Assembly (NCBI GenBank): GCA_017643395.1
Contig: JAEPNP010000001.1
Span: 1 to 64,000 of the forward strand
Length of the DNA: 64,000 nucleotides
Reading direction: 5' to 3'
Source: Rhodothermales bacterium
Lineage (GTDB): Bacteria; Bacteroidota; Rhodothermia; Rhodothermales; UBA10348
The position numbers were made by a program, and so were the translations under genes. Positions 28,011 to 36,682 of this stretch are shown here, piece after piece (the first letter of the stretch is position 1; every line of letters starts with the position of its first letter). The notes below the pieces were generated by a model. It did not search any database, was not told the DNA's origin, and saw only the letters and a list, made by a program, of their open reading frames with translations.

Positions 28011-29192
28011 CTACGGCAACGGCGCTCCTACCTGGCCAATCGCCTGCAGCGTCACCTCCGGATAGCCGGCACCGGATTCCAGCAGCGCCCCGGCTCCGCC
28101 ACGCAGGTATCGGTCAAAGAACGCCAATGACCAGGCATTGATGATTTCGTTGTTGCGCGCGGGATCCAACGTGCCCGGTGGGCGCCTGCTTGCCTGCCGA
28201 TCCGCATCGGGCACGCCGGCCAGTTCCAGGAGAATGGGCAGGTCGGTAAAGCTGTAGTGATTCATCCCTGCAACTGAGGCTGAGTACCCCTGGGCCCTCA
28301 GTCGATCCGCAACCAGGGTGCCCGCGTAATCCGAAGGGTCAGCGAAGAACAGCAGGATGGGGTCGTCCACCCCCACGCCCTCGGCGGCGGCGCCGACCTG
28401 GGGCGCGTCGAGCGTGACCGCCGCGCTGAATCGGTCGTCGAAGGTCAGAACCTCGGCTGCGGCCGATCCGCCGGTGGAATGTCCGGTGGCCCCGACCCGC
28501 GTAAGGTCGATCCGGCCCGTGAGCAGACCGTCCGGGTCGTTGGCGTTGAGCGTCTCCAGATGGTCGAGGACTGAGGCCATGTCTTTCGCCCAGATGTTCA
28601 CCACCTCCGGAAAAGGAGGTGCGTTCGCGCCGGTCCGAATGCCCTGGATGGTGCCGTCCGGGAAGACCGTTGCAAATGCTCCGTAGGTGTGGTCGATACC
28701 AACCACCAGGAAGCCGTGGCTCGCCAGTTCGCCCGCGAAGGTGGTGTACAGCGTGTTGACTCCACCCAGGCCGTGAGACCAGAACACCACCGGCAGCTGG
28801 GCGATGGTCGATGTAATGGGTGCGCCAACCGTGGCACGTGTGGCTGCGCTGCCCAGCGCATCGATCATGTCCTCGGGCGGCATGTAGTCCTGCGTCACGG
28901 CGAGGAGCTCCACAACGGTCGGATGCATGTAGATCTCGGTGCCAAGGCCTTCCTGGTCGGCGGGATACCAGATCTTGACGTTGAGCTCGCGCATATCGGC
29001 CTCCGGCGTGTACTCGTCGTCCCGATCCGCGTCCACGACACTGAAGGACGAGGTGCCCACCCTGAACGCGCCGGTGTGAGCGGGGAGCTGAATCCCCTCC
29101 TCTACGATGGGCTCGTCGTCAATTCCGGAGGAGGTGATCTCGCAGGCCGACAGAATCAGCGCGGCGGTGAGCACCGACAGGGTGTGTCTCAT
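28011..29192 (-). CDS. Lipoprotein alpha/beta hydrolase (PAF acetylhydrolase-like)
   Basis: 393 residues with a lipoprotein signal; the lipobox is LSAC with Cys17. An alpha/beta-hydrolase fold follows: oxyanion region VVFWSHGLGG, nucleophile elbow GHSTGG with Ser239, a candidate acid in FFADPSDYA, and a catalytic His in GMNHYSFTD. The combination resembles platelet-activating-factor acetylhydrolase and dienelactone-hydrolase-like esterases. It is likely anchored in the envelope and acts on an ester or lipid; the substrate is unknown. Confidence 0.82.
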   Translation of the reverse strand: MRHTLSVLTAALILSACEITSSGIDDEPIVEEGIQLPAHTGAFRVGTSSFSVVDADRDDEYTPEADMRELNVKIWYPADQEGLGTEIYMHPTVVELLAVTQDYMPPEDMIDALGSAATRATVGAPITSTIAQLPVVFWSHGLGGVNTLYTTFAGELASHGFLVVGIDHTYGAFATVFPDGTIQGIRTGANAPPFPEVVNIWAKDMASVLDHLETLNANDPDGLLTGRIDLTRVGATGHSTGGSAAAEVLTFDDRFSAAVTLDAPQVGAAAEGVGVDDPILLFFADPSDYAGTLVADRLRAQGYSASVAGMNHYSFTDLPILLELAGVPDADRQASRRPPGTLDPARNNEIINAWSLAFFDRYLRGGAGALLESGAGYPEVTLQAIGQVGAPLP

Positions 29193-29275
29193 GGTGGGGG
29201 CGTTGAAGTGCGCTGGCCGTACCGACGGACCTTGTACGGGTTTCGTATTCTGCGCCGCTCCTCAAAGGCTTGGGC

Positions 29276-30226
29276 ATGGTTGTACTTGGTATCGATGGCG
29301 GCGGAAGCTCTACGCGGGCGGTGCTGGCTGGCCCGGACGGCGCGGTTCTGGGTCGTGGGGCGGCCGGACCTTCCAACCCGTTGTCGGTGGGCCGTGAACA
29401 GACCGCCACCGCCATCCATGCGGCCGTGACGGCCGCATGGATGACGGCACGCATGGACCGGAGGCAGGCCGGCGCTGCCGTGCTCGGCATCGCCGGCCTC
29501 CTGGGCGATGAATACCGTGGTATGATTCACGAGGTATCGCAGGAGCTCTCCCTGGCGGCGGAGGTGCGCGTCACACATGACCTGCACGTGGCCCATTGCG
29601 GCGGACTGGCCGGCCAACCGGGCGTGGTTCTCGTGGCCGGCACAGGAAGCGCCGCCTACGCCGGCGACGGGAAGCGGGAAGGTTCGATCGTAGGCGGAAA
29701 GGGTGCGCTGGCCGGGGACTCGGGAAGTGCCTACTGGGTGGCTCACCGCGCCTTGCGCATGGCCGTGCGGCAATTGGACGGTCGGGCCGACCGTACGGCT
29801 CTGTGCGATGTGGTCCTCGAGTTCCTCGGAGTGCGCGACGCGGAGGAACTTGTGGTGCGCCTGTACTCGGAGCAGCCGCGAGCGTTTGAACTCGCGCGGC
29901 TGTGTCCGCGGATCGTGCGGCTGGCCGCGGACGATGCGGCCGCCTCCGGCATCATAACGGCGGCCTGGCAGCGGCTTGCGGACATGGTGCGTGTCGCAGC
30001 CTCGCGATCTGCTCTGGCGGAGCCGGCCGTGGTGCTCAGCGGCGGACTGGCCAGAGCCGAAGGATTCCGGGCCGGATTGCAGGAGGCCATCGTCCGCGCA
30101 GTGCCGGGAGCGACGTTTCCCGAAAGGGTGCTCCCGCCAGTGGGAGGAGCTGTGCTGGATGCGCTCCGGCTCTCCGGGGTGACGGTGACACCGGAGATCA
30201 TGAGCCGGCTGTCGCGCGAATTCTGA
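29276..30226 (+). CDS. BadF/BadG/BcrA-type ATPase, N-acetylglucosamine-kinase-like
   Basis: 316 residues from ATG 29276 (VVLGIDGGGSSTRAVL); a TTG two codons upstream is less likely. It has the ASKHA-fold phosphate motifs: GIDGGGSSTR at the N-terminus, VVLVAGTGSAAY, GKGALAGDSGSAYW, and VLSGGLARAEGF. This pattern fits the eukaryotic-type N-acetylglucosamine kinase/BadF group, which phosphorylates amino sugars, often from cell-wall recycling. The substrate is inferred. The coding sequence contains a perfect 14-bp inverted repeat at 29413-29443. Confidence 0.85.
   Translation: MVVLGIDGGGSSTRAVLAGPDGAVLGRGAAGPSNPLSVGREQTATAIHAAVTAAWMTARMDRRQAGAAVLGIAGLLGDEYRGMIHEVSQELSLAAEVRVTHDLHVAHCGGLAGQPGVVLVAGTGSAAYAGDGKREGSIVGGKGALAGDSGSAYWVAHRALRMAVRQLDGRADRTALCDVVLEFLGVRDAEELVVRLYSEQPRAFELARLCPRIVRLAADDAAASGIITAAWQRLADMVRVAASRSALAEPAVVLSGGLARAEGFRAGLQEAIVRAVPGATFPERVLPPVGGAVLDALRLSGVTVTPEIMSRLSREF
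29413..29443. repeat. Perfect 14-bp inverted repeat inside the kinase gene
   Basis: CATCCATGCGGCCG, three bases (TGA), then CGGCCGCATGGATG. It encodes the HAAVTAAW region of the kinase and would form a very stable hairpin in the mRNA. Confidence 0.85.
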
Positions 30227-30473
30227 ATGGGCTGCGCGGGGCGGGGGTCCGGGGGCCGCGCGGGGCAGGGCTCCGGGGCCGCGCGCTGGCATCAGGCTGG
30301 GCTCTGAGCTCCGCGCTCCGGCTGCAGGCTGCCGGCCCCGGCTACGCCCGCCAGCTGGAGGCCTCCGCCCGGCTCGGTGCGCCGGGAAAAGACCCGTCTG
30401 GCCGATCTCCTACACCATGTCCCGCCACGCTCCTACGCCCCGCTGTAGGACCCCTCTGACAGAACATGGAGGA
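30227..30473. other. Non-coding gap upstream of the OmpA-like gene
   Basis: About 250 bases with no convincing gene. The first part is strongly G-rich with imperfect repeats of GGGGCCGCGCGGGGC; the last 60 bases are A-richer and likely hold the promoter of the OmpA-like gene, but I see no clear consensus. Confidence 0.5.
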
Positions 30474-30590
30474 ATGATGAAACACGCGATTTTCGGCCAC
30501 TATGGCCGGAACAGACCACCCTCACTCAGCAATGAAAGCATCAGATTTGCCGGCAGAAATGCTGATTCACTAATCAAATACTGGTCATGA
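30474..30590 (+). CDS. Possible 38-residue leader peptide coupled to the OmpA-like gene
   Basis: A small frame (MMKHAIFGHYGRNRPPS, then LSNESIRFAGRNADSLIKYWS) whose TGA overlaps the ATG of the OmpA-like gene (ATGA at 30587-30590). GGAGGA lies directly before the first ATG and three bases before the second, which is close for a ribosome site. A hairpin (TTCGGCCA, CTA, TGGCCGGAA) lies near its 5' end. It may be a leader that couples translation, or just an untranslated leader. No homologue is recognised. Confidence 0.3.
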   Translation: MMKHAIFGHYGRNRPPSLSNESIRFAGRNADSLIKYWS

Positions 30591-31246
30591 AAAAGATTCT
30601 TGTAGCGCTTGTCGCGCTAACACTTACAGGCTGTTCGAGCCTGAATAACGCCGAAAAAGGCGGCGCCATCGGAGCCGCCGCAGGGGCGGCCATCGGAGGT
30701 CTCATCGGCAAGAAATCCGCCGACAAGCCGGTGACGGGCGTCATCGTCGGAGCAGCAGCCGGCGGCACCGTCGGAGCCATCATCGGGGCCCAGATGGACA
30801 AGCAGGCCGAGGAACTCGAAGAAGACCTGGAGGGCGCCAGCGTTGAGCGCGTGGGAGAAGGCATTCTCGTGACGTTCGACTCCGCCATCCTCTTCGCCGT
30901 GGACTCCGATGACCTGTCGGCCCAGTCCCGGGTGAACCTTGCCGACCTCGCAAACAGCCTGAACGAGTATGAAGGCACCGAGGTCGTCATTGCCGGCCAC
31001 ACCGATTCCACCGGCCCGGAGGCATACAACCTCGACCTGTCCGAGGACCGCGCCCAGAGCGCCGCGCTGTTTCTGGCGGAGCAGGGCGTCGATGCGGCAC
31101 GCATCTCAATCTCTGCTTATGGAGAAACCCAGCCCATCGCATCCAACGAGACCGTTGAGGGTCGGGCTCAGAACCGTCGTGTGGAAGTAGCGATCTACGC
31201 CACTGACGAATACAAGGAGCAGCTCGCTTCGCAGTCCGGCTCCTAG
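30587..31246 (+). CDS. OmpA-family lipoprotein with glycine-zipper segment
   Basis: 219 residues. Lipoprotein signal with lipobox LTGC (Cys16). Residues about 25-70 form two Gly/Ala-rich zipper helices (GGAIGAAAGAAIGGLIG and GVIVGAAAGGTVGAIIG) that can insert in the membrane. The C-terminal OmpA-like peptidoglycan-binding domain has the usual GHTDSTG, LSEDRAQSA and NRRVEV motifs. It anchors the outer membrane to the cell wall. It is similar to the Gly-zipper/OmpA lipoproteins of the YiaD type. Followed by a strong terminator. Confidence 0.92.
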   Translation: MKKILVALVALTLTGCSSLNNAEKGGAIGAAAGAAIGGLIGKKSADKPVTGVIVGAAAGGTVGAIIGAQMDKQAEELEEDLEGASVERVGEGILVTFDSAILFAVDSDDLSAQSRVNLADLANSLNEYEGTEVVIAGHTDSTGPEAYNLDLSEDRAQSAALFLAEQGVDAARISISAYGETQPIASNETVEGRAQNRRVEVAIYATDEYKEQLASQSGS

Positions 31247-31290
31247 TGGTCCGGCCTGACCGAAGCTCAGACACTCACGTCTGACCAGGG

Positions 31291-31333
31291 CACGCGTCCC
31301 GTCGGCATCTGCCGGCGGGGCGCGTGTTTGTTT
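31291..31333 (+). terminator. Rho-independent terminator after the OmpA-like gene
   Basis: A long stem: CACGCGTCCCGTCGGC, loop ATCT, GCCGGCGGGGCGCGTG, then TTTGTTT. It starts 44 bases after the stop. The inner stem (CCCGTCGG/CCGGCGGG) is almost the same as that of the clpX terminator. Confidence 0.9.
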
Positions 31334-31552
31334 GGCGCAAGTTCCAGTGCCGATCGGTGCCAGGCCCGGGGCGCTACATGGAATTCCGCGGCCCGTTTCC
31401 ACCTCGCCTACCCGCTCTCGCGGCGCCAAGTCGAATACGAAGGCGTATTACACTTGAGGGCGCCGCGACTGGCCGGGCTGGTGGAATACGGGGGCCGAAT
31501 TCCACGTCCGGGACCGGCGGCGCGGCCGTCGTCGCGTGACCGCCGGCGGCCG
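31309..31552. repeat. Copy 1 of a 244-bp direct duplication
   Basis: Matches 31590-31833 with only scattered substitutions and a constant offset of 281 bases. It begins inside the loop/3' arm of the terminator at 31291 and includes two forms of the dispersed palindrome (31430-31453 and 31481-31505). No gene is visible in the whole interval 31247-31980; its 3' part (31834-31980) is C-rich low-complexity DNA. Confidence 0.93.
31481..31505. repeat. Dispersed 25-bp palindromic element, perfect-arm form
   Basis: GTGGAAT, 11 nt, ATTCCAC: the arms are perfect inverted repeats. It is repeated at 31762-31786 in the second copy of the duplication. A related 24-bp element (GTCGAAT to ATTACAC) lies at 31430-31453. 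Confidence 0.85.
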
Positions 31553-31589
31553 TAGCGGCGTTACCGCCGGCGGCCGCGGCCAGCACACT

Positions 31590-31833
31590 CTGCCGGCGGG
31601 GCGCGTGTTTGTTTGGCGCAAGTTCCAGTGCCGATCGGCGCCAGGCCCGGGGAGCTACATGGAATTCCGCGGCCCGTTTCCACCCCGCCTACCCGCTCTC
31701 GCGGCGCCAAGTCGAATACGAAGGCGTATTACACTTGAGGGCCCCGCGACTGGTCGGGCTCGTGGAATACGGGGGCCGAATTCCACGTCCGGGACCGGCG
31801 GGGCGGCCGTTGCGGCGTGACCGCCGGCGGCCG
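31590..31833. repeat. Copy 2 of the 244-bp direct duplication
   Basis: Second copy, offset 281 from the first. It has the 3' arm of the terminator stem and its TTTGTTT tail but not the 5' arm, so this copy cannot form the terminator hairpin. The 37 bases between the copies are GC-rich CCGCCGGCGG-like sequence. Confidence 0.93.
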
Positions 31834-31980
31834 CGGCCAACGCACCCCGCCGGCGGCCGCCCACACCGCACCCCGCAAGCAGCCGCGCCCACGCGCCCCG
31901 CCGGCAGCCCAAGCCCCCCCAAAGGTCCTTTCCTCCTACCCTGCCCGCGCCTCGGCACGGCCTTTGTCCACCGCCCGGGC

Positions 31981-34900
31981 ATGGCTTTCTTCCCCCAAAC
32001 TCCCGGCAGACTTGGACTGGCGGCGGGATTTCTTTCCGCCCTGCTGACCGTCGCGCCGGCTGCCGCGCAGCAGTCGCACTGGCAGCTCTACGGCGCCAAC
32101 GAAGGGCTGTCCCAGCAGACCGCCCAGGCGTTCTTTCAGGACTCCCGGGGCTACTTGTGGGTGGGGACGCGCGCCGGCCTCAATCGCTTCGACGGTGCGG
32201 ACTTCACGGTCTTCGGCGTGCGCCAGGGACTGGAGAACGATTGGATAAACGACATCACGGAAGACGAGTACGGGGTCATCTGGGTCGGTACCAACAACGG
32301 TCTGAGTCGCTGGACCGAGAAGGACGGCTTCAGCCACGTGGGCGTGGAGCAGGGACTGCCGGAAAAAGTCGTAACGAACGTCGCGTCGGACGGCAAGGGC
32401 GGACTTTGGGTCGCCACGGCCGCTGGCCTCTCTCGCTGGGACGGGGATACCTGGACCACGTTTGGCGACAATTCCGAACTCGCCGCAGCGGGGGCCGTCG
32501 TCTCCTTTGCCCGCGCCCCCGACGGACTGCTCTACATCGGCACGACAAATGGAGTATGGGTCCATGACGGATCCCGATTTCTGCCGGTCGCCGAAGATCG
32601 TGCAGGAGGGCGAGCCGTTCTCGGCCTTGATGCAGGAGTTGATGGCACGGTCTGGTTCAGCACGGGTCGCACAATCCACGCCGTGCAGGAGGGCCGCCCC
32701 ACACATCAGATCGATGCCCCTGCCGGGCTAACAATCCTGAATGTGGCCGCCTGCGATGACGGAACGGCCTGGGTACGCACCAACCGCGGCGTGGCCCATG
32801 TGCGCCCGAACGGTCTGACCGAGTACAGTGTGCAGTCGGGAGTGCCCATTCTCACGGTGATTTCCGTCTTCCAGGATCGCGAGGGACTGCTCTGGGTCGG
32901 GGGCATCGGCGGCATTGCCAAGTTCATCGGACGTGCCTTTACCAACTACACGCAGACGGAGGGGTTGGGCAGCAACACGGTCTGGCAAATCAGCCGTGGC
33001 CCCGAGGGAGACCTTTGGGTCGGCACCACGTCCGGTCTCAGCCGCTTCGACGGGGATGAGTGGCGCACCTACACGTCAGTCGACGGGCTCGCCGGCGCTT
33101 TCGTTCGCACGGTCATGGTGGACCGCGCAGGCACCATGTGGGTGGGGTCCATCGGCGGCCTGGCCAAGCGTACCGGCGACCATACTTTCGAGGTCCTCCC
33201 GCAGATTCAGCCCTTCGGCGAAGTCTTCTGGATTGTGGAGGATCAGGATGACCGACTTTGGATCTCCACCCGGACAGGAGGACTGCTGCGCGAATCGGCG
33301 GAGGAGGCCGACGTCTTTGAGCGAGTCAATGTGCCGGGACAGCGTTTTTCGAACTCCCGCATGCTTGTCTCGGCGACCGGAGAGTTGTGGGCCTCCGGGG
33401 ACAATGGAATGTCCCGCTGGGACGGAAACGCCTGGCACACCTATACCCAGGCCGACGGCATGCCCGCCAACGAGCCCTACTTCCTGGCGGAGGACCACGA
33501 CGGGTCGATCTGGTTTGGCTACCACTCTTCCCGCGGGGTAACCCGCTTTGACGGGGTCAACTTCACCACCTATACCTCAGCCGATGGACTCTCGAGCGAT
33601 GCGGTCTACTCGGTGGGCGTGGACCACAGAAACCACGTCTGGGTCGGTACTTCTGCGGGCGTCGATCGCTGGGACGGCGAGCGCTTCGTATCGCTGACTC
33701 AAGAGGACGGGTTTGTCGGCTCGGAAGCAAACGCAGGATCCTTCCTCGCGGATGCCGATGGCACGCTCTGGCTGGGCGCCATCGGTGGCCTGAGCCACTA
33801 CAACCCCCGCTGGGATCCCTCCCGCGGCAGTGCTCCTACCGTGGAGCTCGGTGCCTTGCGCAACGAGCAAGGTGATCCGGTGACCGGCTCACTGTCAGCG
33901 ACGGGTAACCAGGGACAGATTCATCTGCCTGTGCACGTACTCAGCCAGGTCAACAGGGCCCAGATCGACGTACGCTTTCGCCTCACGGCGCGGGCCAACA
34001 ACGTCCTGCCCTCGTTCTTTGCCGCTACCCCGCCTCCGGCCCCCTGGCGCTCGCTCACAGCACCCGAACTCACGTTCAACAACCTGAATCCAGGCTCTTA
34101 CGAAGTCGAAGTCCAGGCCCGCAAATATCGCGGCGAGTGGTCCGAACCAGCCTCCCTCTTTCTCAGTGTGGCGCCGCCCTACTGGCAACGCTGGTGGTTC
34201 ATCCTGATGGCCGCGGCGTTCCTCGCCTTCGTGGCCCGCGGTGTGCTGCAGTGGAAACTCGGCCGGGTTCGTGCACAGAATGAGTGGCTGGAGAACCACA
34301 TCCGCGAACTCGAAGAAGCCGATCGCATCAAGAACGAGTTTCTCTCCAACATGAGTCACGAGATCCGGACTCCGATCGCCGGCATCCTCGGGTTCACCTC
34401 GGTATTGAGAGAAGAACTGGAAGGCCCGCACCTCGAGTTCATCGATCACATCGGTGCGAGCGCATCGCGTCTGCAGCGCACGCTCAACTCTGTCCTGGAA
34501 CTGGCCCAGCTTAAGAATGACCGACTGCGCATTGACCTGAGCCCGGTCGTAGTGGGCGATGAGGTCCGCGCCGCCATCGACGCCATGCAGTCGGCAGCGC
34601 TGGAAAAATCACTTGCGCTTACCTACACCGATCAATCGGGGGGTGCACAGGCTTATTCCCATCCCGACCACCTGGCTCGCATTCTGGATATCCTGGTGTA
34701 CAACGCGGTCAAGTTCACCGAGGACGGCGAGGTCAGTGTGCGCATCGAGAATGACGAGCAGTACGTGATGTTGACCGTGCGCGACACCGGCATCGGGATC
34801 TCGGAAGAATTTCTTCCACAGCTGTTCGAGCCCTTCCAGCAAGCCTCGACGGGCGCAAACCGCACCCACGAAGGCAACGGCCTCGGCCTGTCCATCACTC

Positions 34901-35079
34901 GTCGGCTGGTGGACCTGATGGGGGGTACCATTGAAGTCGAAAGCACGCTGGGAGAAGGCAGCCAGTTCACCGTGCGCCTGGCACGGGTGATCGAACAGCC
35001 GCTGGCGCCGCCCGCCGGACCCCGTCCACCGAAGTCGGCCCGTCCCGGCCGTAGCACCCTGAAGCGCGAAACGCGATAG
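31981..35079 (+). CDS. Two-component-propeller sensor histidine kinase
   Basis: 1032 residues from ATG 31981, giving a signal peptide ending in APAAAQ. A periplasmic beta-propeller of two-component-regulator-propeller repeats spans about residues 35-600 (recurring GxLWVGTxxGLSRxDG), then a Y_Y_Y-like domain (about 640-720), a membrane helix (about 737-758), HisKA with His793 (NMSHEIRTP), and HATPase with VYNAVKF, DTGIGIS and GNGLGLSI. Unlike hybrid HTCS proteins of Bacteroidota it ends after the ATPase domain, with no receiver or AraC domain. No response regulator gene is adjacent, so the partner is unknown. The signal sensed is probably a carbohydrate or envelope cue. Confidence 0.92.
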   Translation: MAFFPQTPGRLGLAAGFLSALLTVAPAAAQQSHWQLYGANEGLSQQTAQAFFQDSRGYLWVGTRAGLNRFDGADFTVFGVRQGLENDWINDITEDEYGVIWVGTNNGLSRWTEKDGFSHVGVEQGLPEKVVTNVASDGKGGLWVATAAGLSRWDGDTWTTFGDNSELAAAGAVVSFARAPDGLLYIGTTNGVWVHDGSRFLPVAEDRAGGRAVLGLDAGVDGTVWFSTGRTIHAVQEGRPTHQIDAPAGLTILNVAACDDGTAWVRTNRGVAHVRPNGLTEYSVQSGVPILTVISVFQDREGLLWVGGIGGIAKFIGRAFTNYTQTEGLGSNTVWQISRGPEGDLWVGTTSGLSRFDGDEWRTYTSVDGLAGAFVRTVMVDRAGTMWVGSIGGLAKRTGDHTFEVLPQIQPFGEVFWIVEDQDDRLWISTRTGGLLRESAEEADVFERVNVPGQRFSNSRMLVSATGELWASGDNGMSRWDGNAWHTYTQADGMPANEPYFLAEDHDGSIWFGYHSSRGVTRFDGVNFTTYTSADGLSSDAVYSVGVDHRNHVWVGTSAGVDRWDGERFVSLTQEDGFVGSEANAGSFLADADGTLWLGAIGGLSHYNPRWDPSRGSAPTVELGALRNEQGDPVTGSLSATGNQGQIHLPVHVLSQVNRAQIDVRFRLTARANNVLPSFFAATPPPAPWRSLTAPELTFNNLNPGSYEVEVQARKYRGEWSEPASLFLSVAPPYWQRWWFILMAAAFLAFVARGVLQWKLGRVRAQNEWLENHIRELEEADRIKNEFLSNMSHEIRTPIAGILGFTSVLREELEGPHLEFIDHIGASASRLQRTLNSVLELAQLKNDRLRIDLSPVVVGDEVRAAIDAMQSAALEKSLALTYTDQSGGAQAYSHPDHLARILDILVYNAVKFTEDGEVSVRIENDEQYVMLTVRDTGIGISEEFLPQLFEPFQQASTGANRTHEGNGLGLSITRRLVDLMGGTIEVESTLGEGSQFTVRLARVIEQPLAPPAGPRPPKSARPGRSTLKRETR

Positions 35080-35092
35080 CCCAGGGCCGTCG

Positions 35093-36610
35093 TCAGTCCC
35101 CTGCTGGCGGCCCGACGCCGGGCGCATCAGATTCCTCGTCTCGCGACAGACGGAGGATGGGCGTAAAGTGACGCACGGCCGCCACGGTCGAGAATTCCCG
35201 GAGTTCGCGCCCGATCGCGGACGCCAGCTCGTAGATCACGACTTTCTCCTCGACGGTGCCTTGCTCGCGCACAAACGAAAGCCGGTGCAGGGAATACAGC
35301 CCGGCTACGAACGAGGCCAGAAACACAAAATCCCACTGACGCAGATTCAGCACATCGCCCGACACCGCCTCCCCGGCCCGTGTCCAGGTGACGGCCCAGG
35401 AGAGCTGCTGATCCACAAAAAAGTCTGCCATTAGGCCACCGATCAACGGGGCCAGTCCGGCCGCGACAGCCACCACAAAGTTGGAGACCGCCAGATAGTT
35501 GGTCCCCTCTCCCTTTGGTGCCAGTTTCAGGCTGATGTTGCCGGTGGCCAGCGTAATTCCCGCCATCGCGATGCCCATCAACACGTGCAGCAGGACGAGC
35601 AGCGGGAAGGTGAACGCGTGCGTATCCGGAAGCGTGGTGAAGGTCCATCCGAGAATGCAGATCAGGCAGAGCGGGGCTGCGACGGACAATACCGACTTGT
35701 GGGACAGGGCATCCGAAAAACTGCCCCAGAGCCTCAGAAAGACAATGTTTACGATGCGGCCCAGCACGACCAGGCCGATCACCCACGACAACTCCATCTC
35801 AAGGCGTGTGAGCATGTAGGCTGAGAAAAAGGGCGTCGCCAGATAGAGCGCGAAACTCCAGGCCGCCAGGAAGCGCACCAGGTTGCGGAAATTGGTGTCC
35901 CGGAACGGAGCCCTGATCAGATCGGCCAGGGACTCATCGCCAGCCCGCAGCCGCGGCTCCGGGATGCGGGCGACAAACAGGACGCCCAGCAGCCCGCACA
36001 CAAAGCCTACCCCGAATGTGACCGAGTAGCCGTACCGCGGGTCCGCGAATAGATCAGGCGCCACGTTGTCGATAAACCAGGCGGCCACCAGGCTCACCAC
36101 CACACCCGTCGCGGCGGCCAGGCTGAAGCGCTTTCCGAAGAACGTGCCCAGTTGGTCCGAGGGCACCAGCTCATGAATCCACGAGTTCCAGCCGGTATTG
36201 GATATCGCGCCCATCACACTGGCCAGCAGCAGACCCAGGGTCAGCACCACGAGCGTGGCGTCCGCCGGCAGCACCAGCGGAAACAGGGCGATGGCCAACC
36301 ATGAAAAGCGACCAACGGCCGACGCTATCACGGAAATCGCCCGCCGGTTTCCGACTCGGCGCACAAGCAGTATGGCAGGCAGCTGCGCCAGCTGCGAAAG
36401 GTGCGGGAGCGCAGCAAGAAGCCCGATCAGGGCGTTCGACGCACCAAACTGCAGCGCGTAGGCCACCAGAAAGGTGCTCCCGGTGAAGCTGGCGAGCGCC
36501 TGGCTGGCCATACCGTCCCGCACCACGTTCCGCAATCCGCGCTGCACCTGGTCGCCAGTGAGCGGAACGTCCGAGGGCGGCCATCTCCTTGCGAGGGAAC
36601 GAAGTAGCAA
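35093..36610 (-). CDS. MFS transporter
   Basis: About 505 residues with 12 predicted membrane helices, for example FLVAYALQFGASNALIGLLAALPHL at the first pair, and a long internal loop after IPEPRLRAGDES. The TTG at 36610 is the longest start; the conserved-looking GLRNVVRDGMASQ lies before helix 1, so an internal start at MASQ is less likely. Substrate unknown. It converges with the histidine kinase gene 13 bases away and is divergent from the dikinase-like gene. Confidence 0.8.
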   Translation of the reverse strand: MLLRSLARRWPPSDVPLTGDQVQRGLRNVVRDGMASQALASFTGSTFLVAYALQFGASNALIGLLAALPHLSQLAQLPAILLVRRVGNRRAISVIASAVGRFSWLAIALFPLVLPADATLVVLTLGLLLASVMGAISNTGWNSWIHELVPSDQLGTFFGKRFSLAAATGVVVSLVAAWFIDNVAPDLFADPRYGYSVTFGVGFVCGLLGVLFVARIPEPRLRAGDESLADLIRAPFRDTNFRNLVRFLAAWSFALYLATPFFSAYMLTRLEMELSWVIGLVVLGRIVNIVFLRLWGSFSDALSHKSVLSVAAPLCLICILGWTFTTLPDTHAFTFPLLVLLHVLMGIAMAGITLATGNISLKLAPKGEGTNYLAVSNFVVAVAAGLAPLIGGLMADFFVDQQLSWAVTWTRAGEAVSGDVLNLRQWDFVFLASFVAGLYSLHRLSFVREQGTVEEKVVIYELASAIGRELREFSTVAAVRHFTPILRLSRDEESDAPGVGPPAGD

Positions 36611-36682
36611 GACGGTGTTAGAGAAGGTGGGCAGGCGCCGCCCAAACTAGGCCGCTCCCAGCTAACCGCCACCGTATCTCAC

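Noticed and set aside
31609-31980. N-terminal extension of the histidine kinase into the duplicated region
   Set aside because: The signal peptide starts at 31981; the extension translates repeats and C-rich DNA.
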